Positions 1 to 8,253 of a stretch of DNA of 64,000 nt are shown here, one piece after another (position 1 is the stretch's first letter; the number at the start of each line of letters is the position of its first letter). The notes beneath the pieces were generated by a model that was given only the letters and a program-made list of their open reading frames with translations, did no database searches and was not told the DNA's origin. Made by a program: the position numbers and the translations under genes. This DNA comes from Streptacidiphilus jeojiense (lineage in GTDB: Bacteria > Actinomycetota > Actinomycetes > Streptomycetales > Streptomycetaceae), in the NCBI RefSeq assembly GCF_000719095.1, contig NZ_JOEH01000011.1, forward strand, positions 124,001-188,000, read 5' to 3'.

Positions 1-6
1 CGGGGC

Positions 7-38
7 TTGACTCTGACGTGCGGGTCAGAGGTTAGCGT
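7..38 (+). promoter_or_regulatory. MerR-type promoter/operator
   Basis: A -35-like TTGACT (7-12) and a -10-like TTAGCG (32-37) are separated by 19 bp. The spacer region carries a perfect inverted repeat CTCTGAC (11-17) / GTCAGAG (24-30). An over-long 19-bp spacer with a central dyad is the hallmark of promoters untwisted by MerR activators. The MerR-like gene at 1154 in the same transcription unit is the natural ligand-sensing partner; that link is inferred. Confidence 0.65.
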
Positions 39-101
39 CACTGCACCCGGCGGCGAACACCCACCGTCCCGCTGCCCCTCGTCCACCCGGAAGGGCCGAC
101 C

Positions 102-1127
102 ATGAATGCCACGCTGCCCCGTACCGCCCGCGAGGTCCGTCTCGCCGCCGTCCCGAAGGGACTGCCCGCGCTGGAGCACTTCGCCGTCGTCACGGCGCCG
201 CTTCCCGAGCCGACGGGCGGTCAGGTCCTGGTCCGGAACCGGTACTTCGTTGTCTTCCCCGGATTGCGGACCCTGATCGGCGGGGAGGTCGACGGCCTGC
301 CGCTGCCGCAACTGCTCAGCGGCGACCCGCTGTTCGGGCCGGCCGTGGGCGAGGTGGTGGCCGCGCCGGCCGGTAGTCCGCTGCGCGTCGGTGACCAGGT
401 CGCTCATATGTTCGGCTGGCGGGAGTACGCCCTGGTGAGCGACGGCGAGTGCACTCCTCTGGACGGCACGCTCCCCGATCCGGTCGCGTACCTCTCCCCG
501 GGGTCGGCCGCCTACGGAGCGCTGACCCGCCTGGCCGAGGTCCGGCCCGGCGACACCGTCCTGGTCACCGGTGCGGCCGGGGCGGTGGGGTCGATGGCCG
601 GTCAGATCGCCCGGCTGCTGGGCGCCGGACGGGTGATCGGCAGCACCGGCTCGCCGCGGAAGGCCGAGCGGCTGGTCTCCGAGCTCGGCTACGACGCGGT
701 GGTGCTGCGCGGATCCGGGCCGGTCGCCGACCAGTTGGCGAAGGCGGCGCCCGAGGGCATCGACGTGCTGCTGGACACCGTCGGCGGCGAGCAGCTGACC
801 GCGGCCGTCGGCGCGGCCCGCCAGGGCGCCCGGTTCGCCCTGGTCGGGGCCATGTCCGGGCAGATGTCGGCACAACGGGCCGGCGGCAGCGCTCCGGTGG
901 AGATCGACAGCTACCGCCTCGTCGTCAGGGGCGTCTCGCTCCGCGGGTACAGCGGCGCGGACCACCCCGGTGTGGAGGCGGAGTGGCTCGGGCGCTTCGG
1001 CGGCTGGCTGCGGACCGGGGAGATCCGCTTCCCGCACGCACGGATCGCGGGCATCGATCGCGCACCGCTGGCATTGCAGGAGATGATCGAGGGCAGGCAC
1101 TTCGGGGCGGTCGTCGTGGAACTCTAG
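102..1127 (+). CDS. zinc-free NADPH:quinone oxidoreductase-like (MDR family)
   Basis: A 341-residue medium-chain dehydrogenase/reductase of the zinc-independent branch that includes quinone oxidoreductases, PTGR/leukotriene-B4 dehydrogenases and CurA. An N-terminal GroES-like half is followed by the nucleotide-binding motif AAGAVGSMAGQIARLLGAG (about residues 155-175). The cysteines that bind structural zinc in alcohol dehydrogenases are absent. It probably reduces an activated double bond or quinone with NADPH in the cytosol; the substrate is unknown. It is the first gene after a MerR-type promoter, and merR follows 26 bp downstream, so a xenobiotic- or redox-inducible detoxification unit is likely. 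Confidence 0.85.
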   Translation: MNATLPRTAREVRLAAVPKGLPALEHFAVVTAPLPEPTGGQVLVRNRYFVVFPGLRTLIGGEVDGLPLPQLLSGDPLFGPAVGEVVAAPAGSPLRVGDQVAHMFGWREYALVSDGECTPLDGTLPDPVAYLSPGSAAYGALTRLAEVRPGDTVLVTGAAGAVGSMAGQIARLLGAGRVIGSTGSPRKAERLVSELGYDAVVLRGSGPVADQLAKAAPEGIDVLLDTVGGEQLTAAVGAARQGARFALVGAMSGQMSAQRAGGSAPVEIDSYRLVVRGVSLRGYSGADHPGVEAEWLGRFGGWLRTGEIRFPHARIAGIDRAPLALQEMIEGRHFGAVVVEL

Positions 1128-1153
1128 CGGCGCGGTACGGGAGGCGGGGCCGG

Positions 1154-1531
1154 ATGCGGATCGGTGAGGCGGCAGCGGCGACCGGCACCACGCCCAGGGC
1201 GCTGCGCTTCTACGAGCAGCGCGGACTGCTGCCCCCGCCGCTGCGCACGGCCTCCGGCCAGCGCGAGTACGGGCCCGCCGAGATCGCCCGGGTCCGGGTG
1301 ATCCGCGAACTGCTGTCCCTGGGTCTCACCGTCGAGGACCTGCGCGCCTCCGCGGACCGCCTGCACCTGCTCGAACAGGACCCGCCGCCGCGCTGCGGCT
1401 CCGGCGAACCCGGCACCCCGGCCGCCGAGTTCGGCGTCGTCGGCCGCAGACTCGCCGCCCTCGACGCCGAGATCGGCCGACTTGCCGCCCTACGCGCGAA
1501 CCTCGCCCAACGTGCCTTCGGGGACGCCTGA
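1154..1531 (+). CDS. MerR family transcriptional regulator
   Basis: A 125-residue protein starting MRIGEAAAATGTTPRALRFY, the typical MerR winged helix-turn-helix (residues 1-70), followed by a coiled-coil dimerisation helix. A GCG-rich insert with a single cysteine (PPRCGSG, about residue 77) precedes the last helix. The ATG at 1154 is chosen because it gives the canonical MerR N terminus; longer in-frame versions only add antisense-like sequence. It is cotranscribed with the preceding oxidoreductase. The stretched dyad promoter at the left edge is its expected target, so it likely autoactivates the pair in response to an electrophile or drug. The inducer cannot be read from the sequence. Confidence 0.88.
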   Translation: MRIGEAAAATGTTPRALRFYEQRGLLPPPLRTASGQREYGPAEIARVRVIRELLSLGLTVEDLRASADRLHLLEQDPPPRCGSGEPGTPAAEFGVVGRRLAALDAEIGRLAALRANLAQRAFGDA

Positions 1532-1566
1532 CCCCGGCCGCTCAGCGACGGCGGGCGGTCGCCGGC

Positions 1567-2562
1567 TCACTGCCCCATCGCCGGTTCGAGCAGCGACAAC
1601 GTCCGCTTCTGCGCGTCCAGGCCGACGCGCACCCCGACCGGCATCGGCAGGTTGGGCCCGGCGTGCCCGATCTCGACGTTGCCCAGGACCGGGATGTCAC
1701 GGTCGCCCAGGACATCGAGGACGATCTCGGGCAGGGTCGGGGACGCGCCGGGTTCAATTCCGTTGATCTCGCGCGGAACGCCCACGACCATGCCGGAGAT
1801 CCGATCGAGGATGCCGCTGTGCCGCATCACCTGCAGGTAGCTCCACACGTACGAGGCCAGGCCGCCCATCTCCTCCCAGAACAGCACCGCGCCGTCGAAC
1901 CATTCCAGCGGAATCGCGAAGCGCGTCGCCTGCGCCAGGACGATGCGGTTGATCACCCCGCCGATCAGCCGGCCTTCGACCCGACCGGGCCGCCAGCACT
2001 CCCACGACGGGCTCGACGGCAACGCGCCGATCGCCTCGGTGCTGGTCAGCAACCCGGAGTAGAGCTTCTCCAGTTCCGCCCGGCGCGCTGCGGGTGCGGA
2101 CTGCCAGTGTCCGCCGAAGCCGGGGACGGCCATGTCGGCATGGAACCCGACCAGACCCGTGCGCGCATACAGCACGAGGTGCAGCAGCGAGATGTCGCTG
2201 TAGCCGAGGATCGGCTTGGGGTCGGCCCTGATCGCCTCGACGTCGATCAGGTCGAGGTAGCCGAGCGCCGTCTGCCCGCCGTCGCTGGCGATGATCGCGC
2301 GCACCTCGGGATCGCGCAGGAGTCCGTTGAGCTCCCCGGCGATCTCAGCCGGAGTGGCGGCGCTCCACCAGTGGCTGCGCCCGATTTCCAGCAGCGGAGC
2401 CCGACGCACCCGGAATCCCATCCGTTCGAGCACCACCACCGTCTGCTCGACGTTGGGCTCGTAGGCGGCCGGCAGCGGACCGGACAGCGACGCGATGACG
2501 ACGAGATCCCCGGGGCGCAGGGCACGCGGCCGAAGCACGTGAGGCAGTGCGGAACCAGTCAT
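1567..2562 (-). CDS. LD-carboxypeptidase (peptidase S66)
   Basis: A 331-residue S66-family serine peptidase (LdcA/MccF type). The nucleophile is Ser122 in GYSDIS, with the expected Glu230 (LFWEEMGG) and His300 (NVEIGHAGPNLPMPVG) completing the triad. Family members remove the terminal D-Ala from murein tetrapeptides during recycling, or cleave acylated microcin-like nucleotides (MccF, self-immunity). No signal peptide is visible, so it should be cytoplasmic. The ATG at 2562 is chosen because it gives the usual N terminus with the RPGDLVVIASLSGP strand; upstream residues look non-coding. It is convergent with merR and stands alone, so recycling and detoxification roles cannot be separated. Confidence 0.88.
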   Translation of the reverse strand: MTGSALPHVLRPRALRPGDLVVIASLSGPLPAAYEPNVEQTVVVLERMGFRVRRAPLLEIGRSHWWSAATPAEIAGELNGLLRDPEVRAIIASDGGQTALGYLDLIDVEAIRADPKPILGYSDISLLHLVLYARTGLVGFHADMAVPGFGGHWQSAPAARRAELEKLYSGLLTSTEAIGALPSSPSWECWRPGRVEGRLIGGVINRIVLAQATRFAIPLEWFDGAVLFWEEMGGLASYVWSYLQVMRHSGILDRISGMVVGVPREINGIEPGASPTLPEIVLDVLGDRDIPVLGNVEIGHAGPNLPMPVGVRVGLDAQKRTLSLLEPAMGQ

Positions 2563-2636
2563 GGCGCCAGTGTTGCCGGTGCCTCGGGGCAAGGTCACCC
2601 GACTTTCGCGGGGCCCAGCCGCTGGGGTACGGGAAC

Positions 2637-2676
2637 GGGGCGATGCGACGGGGCACAGGCCCCATCGCATCGCCCC
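2637..2676 (-). terminator. hairpin terminator of the MFS operon
   Basis: A near-perfect stem: GGGGCGATGCGA then GGGGC, loop ACAG, and the complementary arm (one internal C/A mismatch). It lies 22 bp past the stop of the cysteine-hydrolase-like gene and before the S66 gene. GC-rich stems without a U tract are normal for actinomycetes. Confidence 0.75.
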
Positions 2677-2697
2677 GGAGCGGCGGGTGACGCCGGG

Positions 2698-3294
2698 TCA
2701 GGCGGACTTGAGCAGCTCGCGCAGCCGGGCCGTGTCGATCAGGTGGGCGCGGGACGGGAAGACCTCGTTGACCAGGATCCGGTTGACCTCCGGGTGCGGG
2801 TCGGCGACGCCGTCGGTCAGCACGTAGACGCGGTAGTCGCGGTCGGCGGTGTCGATCAGCGTGGACAGGACGACCCCGCCGGTGCTGATGCCGGACAGGA
2901 TCAGGGTGTCGATGCCCCGGTCCTGCAGCTGCTCGTGGAGGTCGGTGGTGGAGACCGAGCCGAAGCGGATCTTGCGGACGACGATGTCGCCGTCCTCGGG
3001 GGCGATCCGCGCGTCGATCTGGGTGGCGTCGTCCTCGTGGTGCATCATCTTCGCCGCGGCGACCCCGCTGAAGGTCTTGTTGGTCTCCGGGACCGCCGCC
3101 CAGTCGTCCTCGGTGAAGGCGACGCGGACGTAGCCGATGGTGCCACCGGCGGCGCGGACGTCGGCGATCGCGCCCTTGACCCGCTCGACGAGCGCGTCGG
3201 GCTCCGGGACGAACGCGACGATCCCGTTCTGGAAGTCCATCGCCAGCAGAGCGGTCCGCTTGGGGTCGATCTCGGGGAGGGCAGGGGTGGTCAT
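2698..3294 (-). CDS. isochorismatase-fold hydrolase lacking the catalytic Cys
   Basis: A 198-residue isochorismatase-like protein. Asp20 (AMDFQNG) and Lys108 (VVRKIRFG) of the family triad are present. The position that is Cys in nicotinamidases and N-carbamoyl hydrolases (GVATSGCVLST) is Val141 here (GISTGGVVLST). It therefore cannot work by the thiol mechanism; true isochorismatases also lack the Cys, so a Cys-independent hydrolysis or a binding role is possible. Its start overlaps the stop of the MFS gene by 4 bp (ATGA), making it the last gene of a marR-MFS-hydrolase operon, possibly acting on the compound that is exported. Confidence 0.82.
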   Translation of the reverse strand: MTTPALPEIDPKRTALLAMDFQNGIVAFVPEPDALVERVKGAIADVRAAGGTIGYVRVAFTEDDWAAVPETNKTFSGVAAAKMMHHEDDATQIDARIAPEDGDIVVRKIRFGSVSTTDLHEQLQDRGIDTLILSGISTGGVVLSTLIDTADRDYRVYVLTDGVADPHPEVNRILVNEVFPSRAHLIDTARLRELLKSA

Positions 3295-4823
3295 GCGTGG
3301 TTCTCCTTGCGGGTGATTGCCGTCGCCGCTGCGTTCGCGGCGCTCTCAGGGGGGTCGGTGGGGTCAGTGGGGTTGGGGGTGTCGGTGGGGTCCGGGGCGC
3401 CGGTCTTCCGGTCCGCCTTGCGGGCCATCAGCCGGCGGTCGAGGACGGTCAGCAGCAGGACGGCGACGCCGGCGGCGACCAGGACCAGGCCGAGGGTGTG
3501 CAGGCCGTGGTCGCTGGCGCCGTTGCGGAAGACGATGCTGCCGATCACGGCGGAGGTGATGGTGCCGAGGTAGCCGAAGGTCCGGAACAGCCCGGAGGCG
3601 GTCCCGATCCGCTCGGGCGGCGACGAGAGGTAGAGCGCGGTCTGGTTGCCGACGGTGGTGGCGGCCGACGTCACCCCGAAGATCAGCGAGACCAGGACGA
3701 TGGCGATGGCCGGGCTGTGCGAGCTGAGCAGCACGATCCCGCCCGAGCCGAGCACCATGGTCAGCGCCGCGGCCAGCAGCGGTCCGCGCACCAGGTTGCG
3801 GCTGGCGAGCGGGCGCGAGAGCAGTGCGGAGACCGCGCCCATCGGCAGCAGCAGCAGTCCCGACGTCACCGTGGAGAACCCGTGTGCGGCCTCCATCCAC
3901 TCGGTCATCCCGTACATCACGGTGTAGACGCCGAGCAGGGTGAGGGCCTGGCGCAGGTAGGTGCGGGCCAGGGCGCCGTTGGCGGCGAGTTCGCGGAAGT
4001 CGAAGAACGGGTCGGTCCTGCGCAGTTCCCACACCACAGTGGGTACCGCGGCGACGACGAAGACGACGAGCGCGACCCACTTGATGCCGGGGAGCCCCAT
4101 CAGGAAGACGACCAGTGCGGTCATCGACGCGGCGAAGCCGATGATGCCGGTCAGGTCGATCCGGTCGGCGACCCTGCGGAAGGTGCTGTCCGCGCGGTCC
4201 AGGGCGGGGTCCGCGGGCAGCCAGCGCACGGCCATCAGCAGCGCGATCGCGGTGATCGGGATGTTGATGAAGAAGGCCCAGCGCCAGCCCGCGGCGCCGA
4301 CCAGCAGCCCGCCGATCGGCGGGCCGATCGCGGCCGTGGCCATGCCGGCGATCGCGAGGCCGCCGAGCACTCCGCCCGGCGGGGACTCCAGCCCGGCCTG
4401 CTGGGCGCGGCGACGGATCATCACCATCGCGCAGGGGAAGGCGGCCGAGGTGCCGATGCCGATCAGGACCCGGGCGACGGTCAGCATCGCCAGGTTCTGG
4501 CCGACCCCGCCGACCAGGCCGCCGAGCAGCACCAGCACGATGCCGGACAGGAAGATCCGGCGCGGGCCGAGCACCTCGGCCAGCTTGCCCGCGGTGGGCT
4601 GGGCCACGGCACTGGCCAGGTACAGCGAGGAGACCAGGACGGCGGTGGCGCCCACCGCGACGTGCAGCTGGGCGGCGATGGGCACCAGGGCGGTGGCGAT
4701 GATCGAGCTGTTGATCGGGTTGAGGGCCGAGCCCACGTAGAGCGGGGTGGTGAAGGGCCAGGCGAAGGGCTGGTGCCCGGGATCGCGGGTCGTGGCGTCA
4801 CCCTGGCTGACGGCGACGCTCAT
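3291..4823 (-). CDS. MFS drug/proton antiporter (DHA2-like)
   Basis: A 510-residue major facilitator superfamily exporter with about 14 hydrophobic segments, as in the DHA2 (EmrB/QacA) group. Motif A-like sequence follows TM2 (SAVAQPTAGKLAEVLGPRR), and a motif C-like GPPIGGLL occurs in TM5. The C-terminal tail is Pro/Thr/Asp-rich (TDTPNPTDPTDPPE) and cytoplasmic. It is expected to export a hydrophobic drug using the proton gradient. It is coupled by 4-bp overlaps to both the upstream marR gene and the downstream hydrolase, so all three should be made from one MarR-repressed transcript. Confidence 0.9.
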   Translation of the reverse strand: MSVAVSQGDATTRDPGHQPFAWPFTTPLYVGSALNPINSSIIATALVPIAAQLHVAVGATAVLVSSLYLASAVAQPTAGKLAEVLGPRRIFLSGIVLVLLGGLVGGVGQNLAMLTVARVLIGIGTSAAFPCAMVMIRRRAQQAGLESPPGGVLGGLAIAGMATAAIGPPIGGLLVGAAGWRWAFFINIPITAIALLMAVRWLPADPALDRADSTFRRVADRIDLTGIIGFAASMTALVVFLMGLPGIKWVALVVFVVAAVPTVVWELRRTDPFFDFRELAANGALARTYLRQALTLLGVYTVMYGMTEWMEAAHGFSTVTSGLLLLPMGAVSALLSRPLASRNLVRGPLLAAALTMVLGSGGIVLLSSHSPAIAIVLVSLIFGVTSAATTVGNQTALYLSSPPERIGTASGLFRTFGYLGTITSAVIGSIVFRNGASDHGLHTLGLVLVAAGVAVLLLTVLDRRLMARKADRKTGAPDPTDTPNPTDPTDPPESAANAAATAITRKENHA

Positions 4824-5299
4824 ATGCCGCCGCCGCTCAGGTCCGCCTCGGCGAGCCGCTCCAGCAGCTCGATGGCCCTGGCCAGGTCCTGGCGTTCCTC
4901 GGGGGCGACCACCTGGTCGATGGCGCGCGCCAGGAACGAGGCGCGGCCCGCCAGGATCCGGTCGATCAGCTCGGTCGCGGAGGTGTCGGCGCTGACCAGC
5001 TTCTTGCGGCCGTCCAGCGGGTCGGGCTCGCTGTGGACCAGGCCGGCTTCCTTGAGCACCGCCAGGCTCTGGGTGACGGCCTGCGCGCTGACGTGCTCCA
5101 GCGCGGCGAGCCGGGCCGCGGTGACCGGGCCCTCGCGTACGACGCCCGACAGGATGCCGAGCTGCGAGAGGGTCAGGCCGGTCGCGTTCTGCCCGGACTC
5201 CGCACGCAGACGTGCCCGCAGCCGAGTCATCGCGTCCTGCAGACGCTGTGCGGTCGCAGCGGACGGGGTGGGCTGCTGCGGCCGGGGCTTCGTGTTCAT
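4820..5299 (-). CDS. MarR family repressor
   Basis: A 159-residue MarR-type winged helix protein. The recognition region runs through TAARLAALEHVSAQAVTQSL and the wing carries the family DxR motif (DPLDGRKKLV). Its ATG lies only 6 nt from a -10-like box, so its message looks leaderless, and no Shine-Dalgarno sequence is visible. A long palindrome overlapping the promoter is the probable autoregulatory operator. The gene heads the operon with the MFS exporter and the isochorismatase-fold protein. The ligand is likely a substrate of the exporter; this is inference from context. Confidence 0.9.
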   Translation of the reverse strand: MNTKPRPQQPTPSAATAQRLQDAMTRLRARLRAESGQNATGLTLSQLGILSGVVREGPVTAARLAALEHVSAQAVTQSLAVLKEAGLVHSEPDPLDGRKKLVSADTSATELIDRILAGRASFLARAIDQVVAPEERQDLARAIELLERLAEADLSGGGI

Positions 5300-5305
5300 G
5301 ACCCC

Positions 5306-5352
5306 ATCGTAAAACTACTCAAGTAACTTTGCCAAGTTTCTTGAGTAGTTTT
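5306..5352 (-). promoter_or_regulatory. MarR operator overlapping a leaderless promoter
   Basis: A perfect 13-bp inverted repeat, AAAACTACTCAAG (5311-5323) and CTTGAGTAGTTTT (5340-5352), with a smaller inner dyad (aactt/aagtt). On the minus strand TTGGCA (5335-5330), an 18-bp spacer and TACGAT (5311-5306) form a promoter whose predicted start falls on the marR ATG at 5299. The dyad covers both promoter boxes, so repressor binding would block RNA polymerase. Confidence 0.75.
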
Positions 5353-5449
5353 CTGCGACGGCTCCCGTTCGACGCGCTGCGGAACGCGCCACGGCACGCC
5401 TGCGATCCAGATCCGCACCCTTCCTCCGTCAGCCCTCTACGCTGCGGGA

Positions 5450-6673
5450 ATGACCTCGCGACAGGAGCAGTGGGCCCGGCTGCGCCGACAGCTCTGGCAG
5501 CCCCCGCGCGCCCACGGCGAGCAGCCGCGCGAGCGCGTGGTCGGCCCGCTGGAGCTCTTCTACGACCTGGTCGTGGTCGTGCTGGTGGCCCAGGCGGCCC
5601 AGCACCTGGCCGGGGACCTGGACTGGCACGGCCTGGGCCTGTTCGCCGCGGTGTTCACGCTGGTGTGGATCGCCTGGCTGAACGGCAGCCTGCACCACGA
5701 ACTGCACGGCCGCGAGGACGCCCGCGGCCGGATCATGTTCCTGCTGCAGATCCTGGTGCTGGTACCGCTGGGCGCCTTCATCCCCGACGCGGGCGGCGCA
5801 CGCGGATTCGCCTTCGCCGTGGACGCCGGGGTGCTCTTCGCGGTGCTGGCCCTGCTCTGGCTGCTCGCCGCGCGCGGCGACAGCCCCGAGTACCGCCGTC
5901 CCAGCATGCTGTTCGTGACCGGCACGGCCGTCTGCGCCGCCGTCCTGGGGGCCAGTGCCGTCCTGCCGGCGGGCCCGCGCGTGCTGACCTGGGGCCTGCT
6001 GGCCCTCGCCTACCTGGTGGGCTTCACGGTCGTGATCGGCAGGTCCATCCCGGAACGGGCGGTCGCGCTCAGCGTCACCGACGCCCTCGCCGAGCGGTTC
6101 GGCCTGTTCATCATCATCGTGCTGGGCGAGAACGTGACCGGAGTGGTCGAGGGACTGGCCCACGAGACCTCCAACGCGCTGACCCTGGCCGTCGGGCTGG
6201 TCGCCGTCGTCGTCGGCTTCGGCTCCTGGTGGACCTACTTCGACTTCGCCGGCCACCGGCTGCCGAGGCCCACCCGTGCGAGCACCCTGCAGTGGATGCT
6301 GGTCCACCTGCCGCTCACCGCCGCGGTGGCCGCCATGGGCGCCGCGATGGTCGACCTGGTCGAGTACGCCCACGAGAGCCGCACCCCCGCCGCCACCGCC
6401 TGGGTCCTCTGCGCCGGCGCCGCCGTCGTGCTCTGCATGACGATGGTGCTGGCCTCCTCGCTCCAGATCTGGCGCACGACCCAAGGGCTCTACCGCCCCC
6501 TGTCCCGCACCTGCGTCGCCGCAGCCGTCCTGTGCGTGGCGGTGGGCGCAGCCCGCCCGGCCCCACTCGTGCTCGGCATCGCCCTCGCCCTCCTCTTCGG
6601 CATCCCCTGGACCCTCGCCGTGGTCAAACGCCTGTCCGACGACACCGAACCCGCCACCGACCCGACGTCCTGA
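5450..6673 (+). CDS. low temperature requirement protein A (LtrA) family
   Basis: A 407-residue polytopic membrane protein with about 11-12 hydrophobic segments. It carries the LtrA family landmarks: an N-terminal GPLELFYDLVVVVLVAQAAQHL segment and a central LAERFGLFIIIVLGENV segment followed by GFGSWWTYFDF. The family is widespread in actinomycetes, was named from a Listeria cold-growth mutant, and has no firm biochemical function. The ATG at 5450 opens with a basic leader. It is transcribed away from the marR operon and ends 9 bp from a convergent unknown gene. No partner gene hints at a substrate. Confidence 0.85.
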   Translation: MTSRQEQWARLRRQLWQPPRAHGEQPRERVVGPLELFYDLVVVVLVAQAAQHLAGDLDWHGLGLFAAVFTLVWIAWLNGSLHHELHGREDARGRIMFLLQILVLVPLGAFIPDAGGARGFAFAVDAGVLFAVLALLWLLAARGDSPEYRRPSMLFVTGTAVCAAVLGASAVLPAGPRVLTWGLLALAYLVGFTVVIGRSIPERAVALSVTDALAERFGLFIIIVLGENVTGVVEGLAHETSNALTLAVGLVAVVVGFGSWWTYFDFAGHRLPRPTRASTLQWMLVHLPLTAAVAAMGAAMVDLVEYAHESRTPAATAWVLCAGAAVVLCMTMVLASSLQIWRTTQGLYRPLSRTCVAAAVLCVAVGAARPAPLVLGIALALLFGIPWTLAVVKRLSDDTEPATDPTS

Positions 6674-6682
6674 GCGACTGCC

Positions 6683-7192
6683 TCAGCGTGGCTTGACGAT
6701 CACCGGGCAGGAGTCCCACAGTTCCACACCCGCCCGGACCACTTCCAGGGCGGCCCGGCGCTCATCAGATGACCATGCGGAGCACTCGCCCTCGAACAGC
6801 TTGCGATAGGCCGCGCCGTGCACCGGCCCCTGCCGTGGCAGTCGATGGGCCGAGCCCAGCCCCCGGGCCAGATCCTCGAAGAAGTTCCAGGCCTCCAGTA
6901 CCGCACCCGGCGGCGCCTGCCGGCGCACCGGATCCGCCGACCAGTGCTGGACACGCCGGAGTTCCAGCGTGTTGACACCAGGGGTGCCCAACACTCGTCC
7001 ACGGCGGCGCACATACATCCGCGCCTGCCGAACCGTCACAAACACCGGGAGTCGCCGCCCACCGGCCGCCGGCAGCGCCAGCACCTGGTCGGGATCGTCG
7101 CCCCGGCCACCGATCCACAGCACCACACCACTGCGCCCACACCCCCGTACCCGATACGCGTAGAGGTTCCCCGCCGCCTCGATCGTGGCCAC
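6683..7192 (-). CDS. hypothetical protein
   Basis: A 169-residue protein of unrecognised family, beginning at a GTG (7192). Composition is mixed alpha/beta with many Arg; it has no signal peptide, membrane segment or metal-binding cluster. A central region reads VLEAWNFFEDLARGLG and the C terminus ends in SCPVIVKPR. Codon usage with a strong third-position GC bias supports real coding. It is convergent with ltrA and divergent from the XRE regulator at 7301. Other frames here are also open, so the exact start is uncertain. Confidence 0.55.
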   Translation of the reverse strand: MATIEAAGNLYAYRVRGCGRSGVVLWIGGRGDDPDQVLALPAAGGRRLPVFVTVRQARMYVRRRGRVLGTPGVNTLELRRVQHWSADPVRRQAPPGAVLEAWNFFEDLARGLGSAHRLPRQGPVHGAAYRKLFEGECSAWSSDERRAALEVVRAGVELWDSCPVIVKPR

Positions 7193-7300
7193 CCCCTCAT
7201 CCCTCGCCCGAGCAAGGCATCCCTGTGATCACTTATACCGGAGCTGCCTGGCACTGACAGGGGCAGGCACGCCCCGCCACCCCTGCTCATACTCGAACCC

Positions 7301-8230
7301 ATGAAGAGCAAGTCGCAGTTGGGACGGTTCCTGAGGACCCGTCGGGCGCTGCTGAAGCCGTCGGACGTGGGGCTGCGCGAGTTCGACGAGCGGCGGCGGG
7401 TGCCGGGTCTGCGCCGGGACGAGCTGGCCCGGTTGGCGGGGGTGAGCGAGTCCTACTACACCCGGCTGGAGCAGGGTCTCTCGCTCAACGCCTCGGTGGA
7501 GGTGCTGGATGCACTCGCTCGGGCACTGCGTCTGGACGAGACCGAGCACCGCCACCTGTACGACCTGGCCGGCGTCGGCCGGATGGCCGGCCGGGACCGG
7601 GCCCGCAGGGCCCCGGCGCCCGAGCACGTCAGCGAGGCGACCCGGCGGCTGATCGACGCCTTCGGGGACACCCCGGTGATCGTCCTCGGCCGACGCAGCG
7701 ACGTACTGGCGTGGAACCGCACCGGGCACGCGCTCTTCGCCGGACACCTCGACCCGAGCAGCCCGGACGACCCGGCCCGGCGTCCCAACACCGCGCGACT
7801 GGTCTTCCGGGACGCCCACACCCGTGGGCTGTACGAGGACTGGCCGAAGAAGGCCAGGGACGCGGTGGGCAGACTGCGACTGGCCGTCGGCCGCTACCCC
7901 GACGACCCGCTGCTGGCCGCCCTCATCGGCGAACTGGTGATGCACAGCCCGGAGTTCACCGACCTGTGGTCCGAACACCGGGTCCGGGCCTGGGACCTGG
8001 CGGACTACCGGATGCGGCACCCGCTGGTCGGCCCGATCGACGTCACTCAGCAGGCCGTGCAGATCCCCGACGAGCAGGGACAGCGGCTGGTCGCGGTCAC
8101 GGCTGCGGCGGGCTCGGCCTCGCAGACCGCACTGACCCTCCTCGCCCAGGCCACCGCTCCGGCCCCGGCCGCGGACCCGTACCCCCGTCCGGCCACCGAC
8201 CACCCGACCACCCTTTCCGAACGCCTCTGA
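7301..8230 (+). CDS. XRE-family regulator with MmyB-like ligand domain
   Basis: A 309-residue regulator. The N-terminal helix-turn-helix (RRDELARLAGVSESYYTRLEQG, about residues 45-70) is followed by a C-terminal MmyB-like domain (about 110-290) with typical segments ALIGELVMHSPEFTDLW and HPLVGPIDVTQQAV. This PAS-like domain binds a small hydrophobic ligand in characterised relatives; many control a neighbouring oxidoreductase or detoxification gene. The organic hydroperoxide reductase gene follows 23 bp downstream and is probably cotranscribed, suggesting this protein senses the peroxide or lipid stress that Ohr removes. That role is inferred. Confidence 0.88.
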   Translation: MKSKSQLGRFLRTRRALLKPSDVGLREFDERRRVPGLRRDELARLAGVSESYYTRLEQGLSLNASVEVLDALARALRLDETEHRHLYDLAGVGRMAGRDRARRAPAPEHVSEATRRLIDAFGDTPVIVLGRRSDVLAWNRTGHALFAGHLDPSSPDDPARRPNTARLVFRDAHTRGLYEDWPKKARDAVGRLRLAVGRYPDDPLLAALIGELVMHSPEFTDLWSEHRVRAWDLADYRMRHPLVGPIDVTQQAVQIPDEQGQRLVAVTAAAGSASQTALTLLAQATAPAPAADPYPRPATDHPTTLSERL

Positions 8231-8253
8231 GAACACCTGTGAATGGAGTCCCC

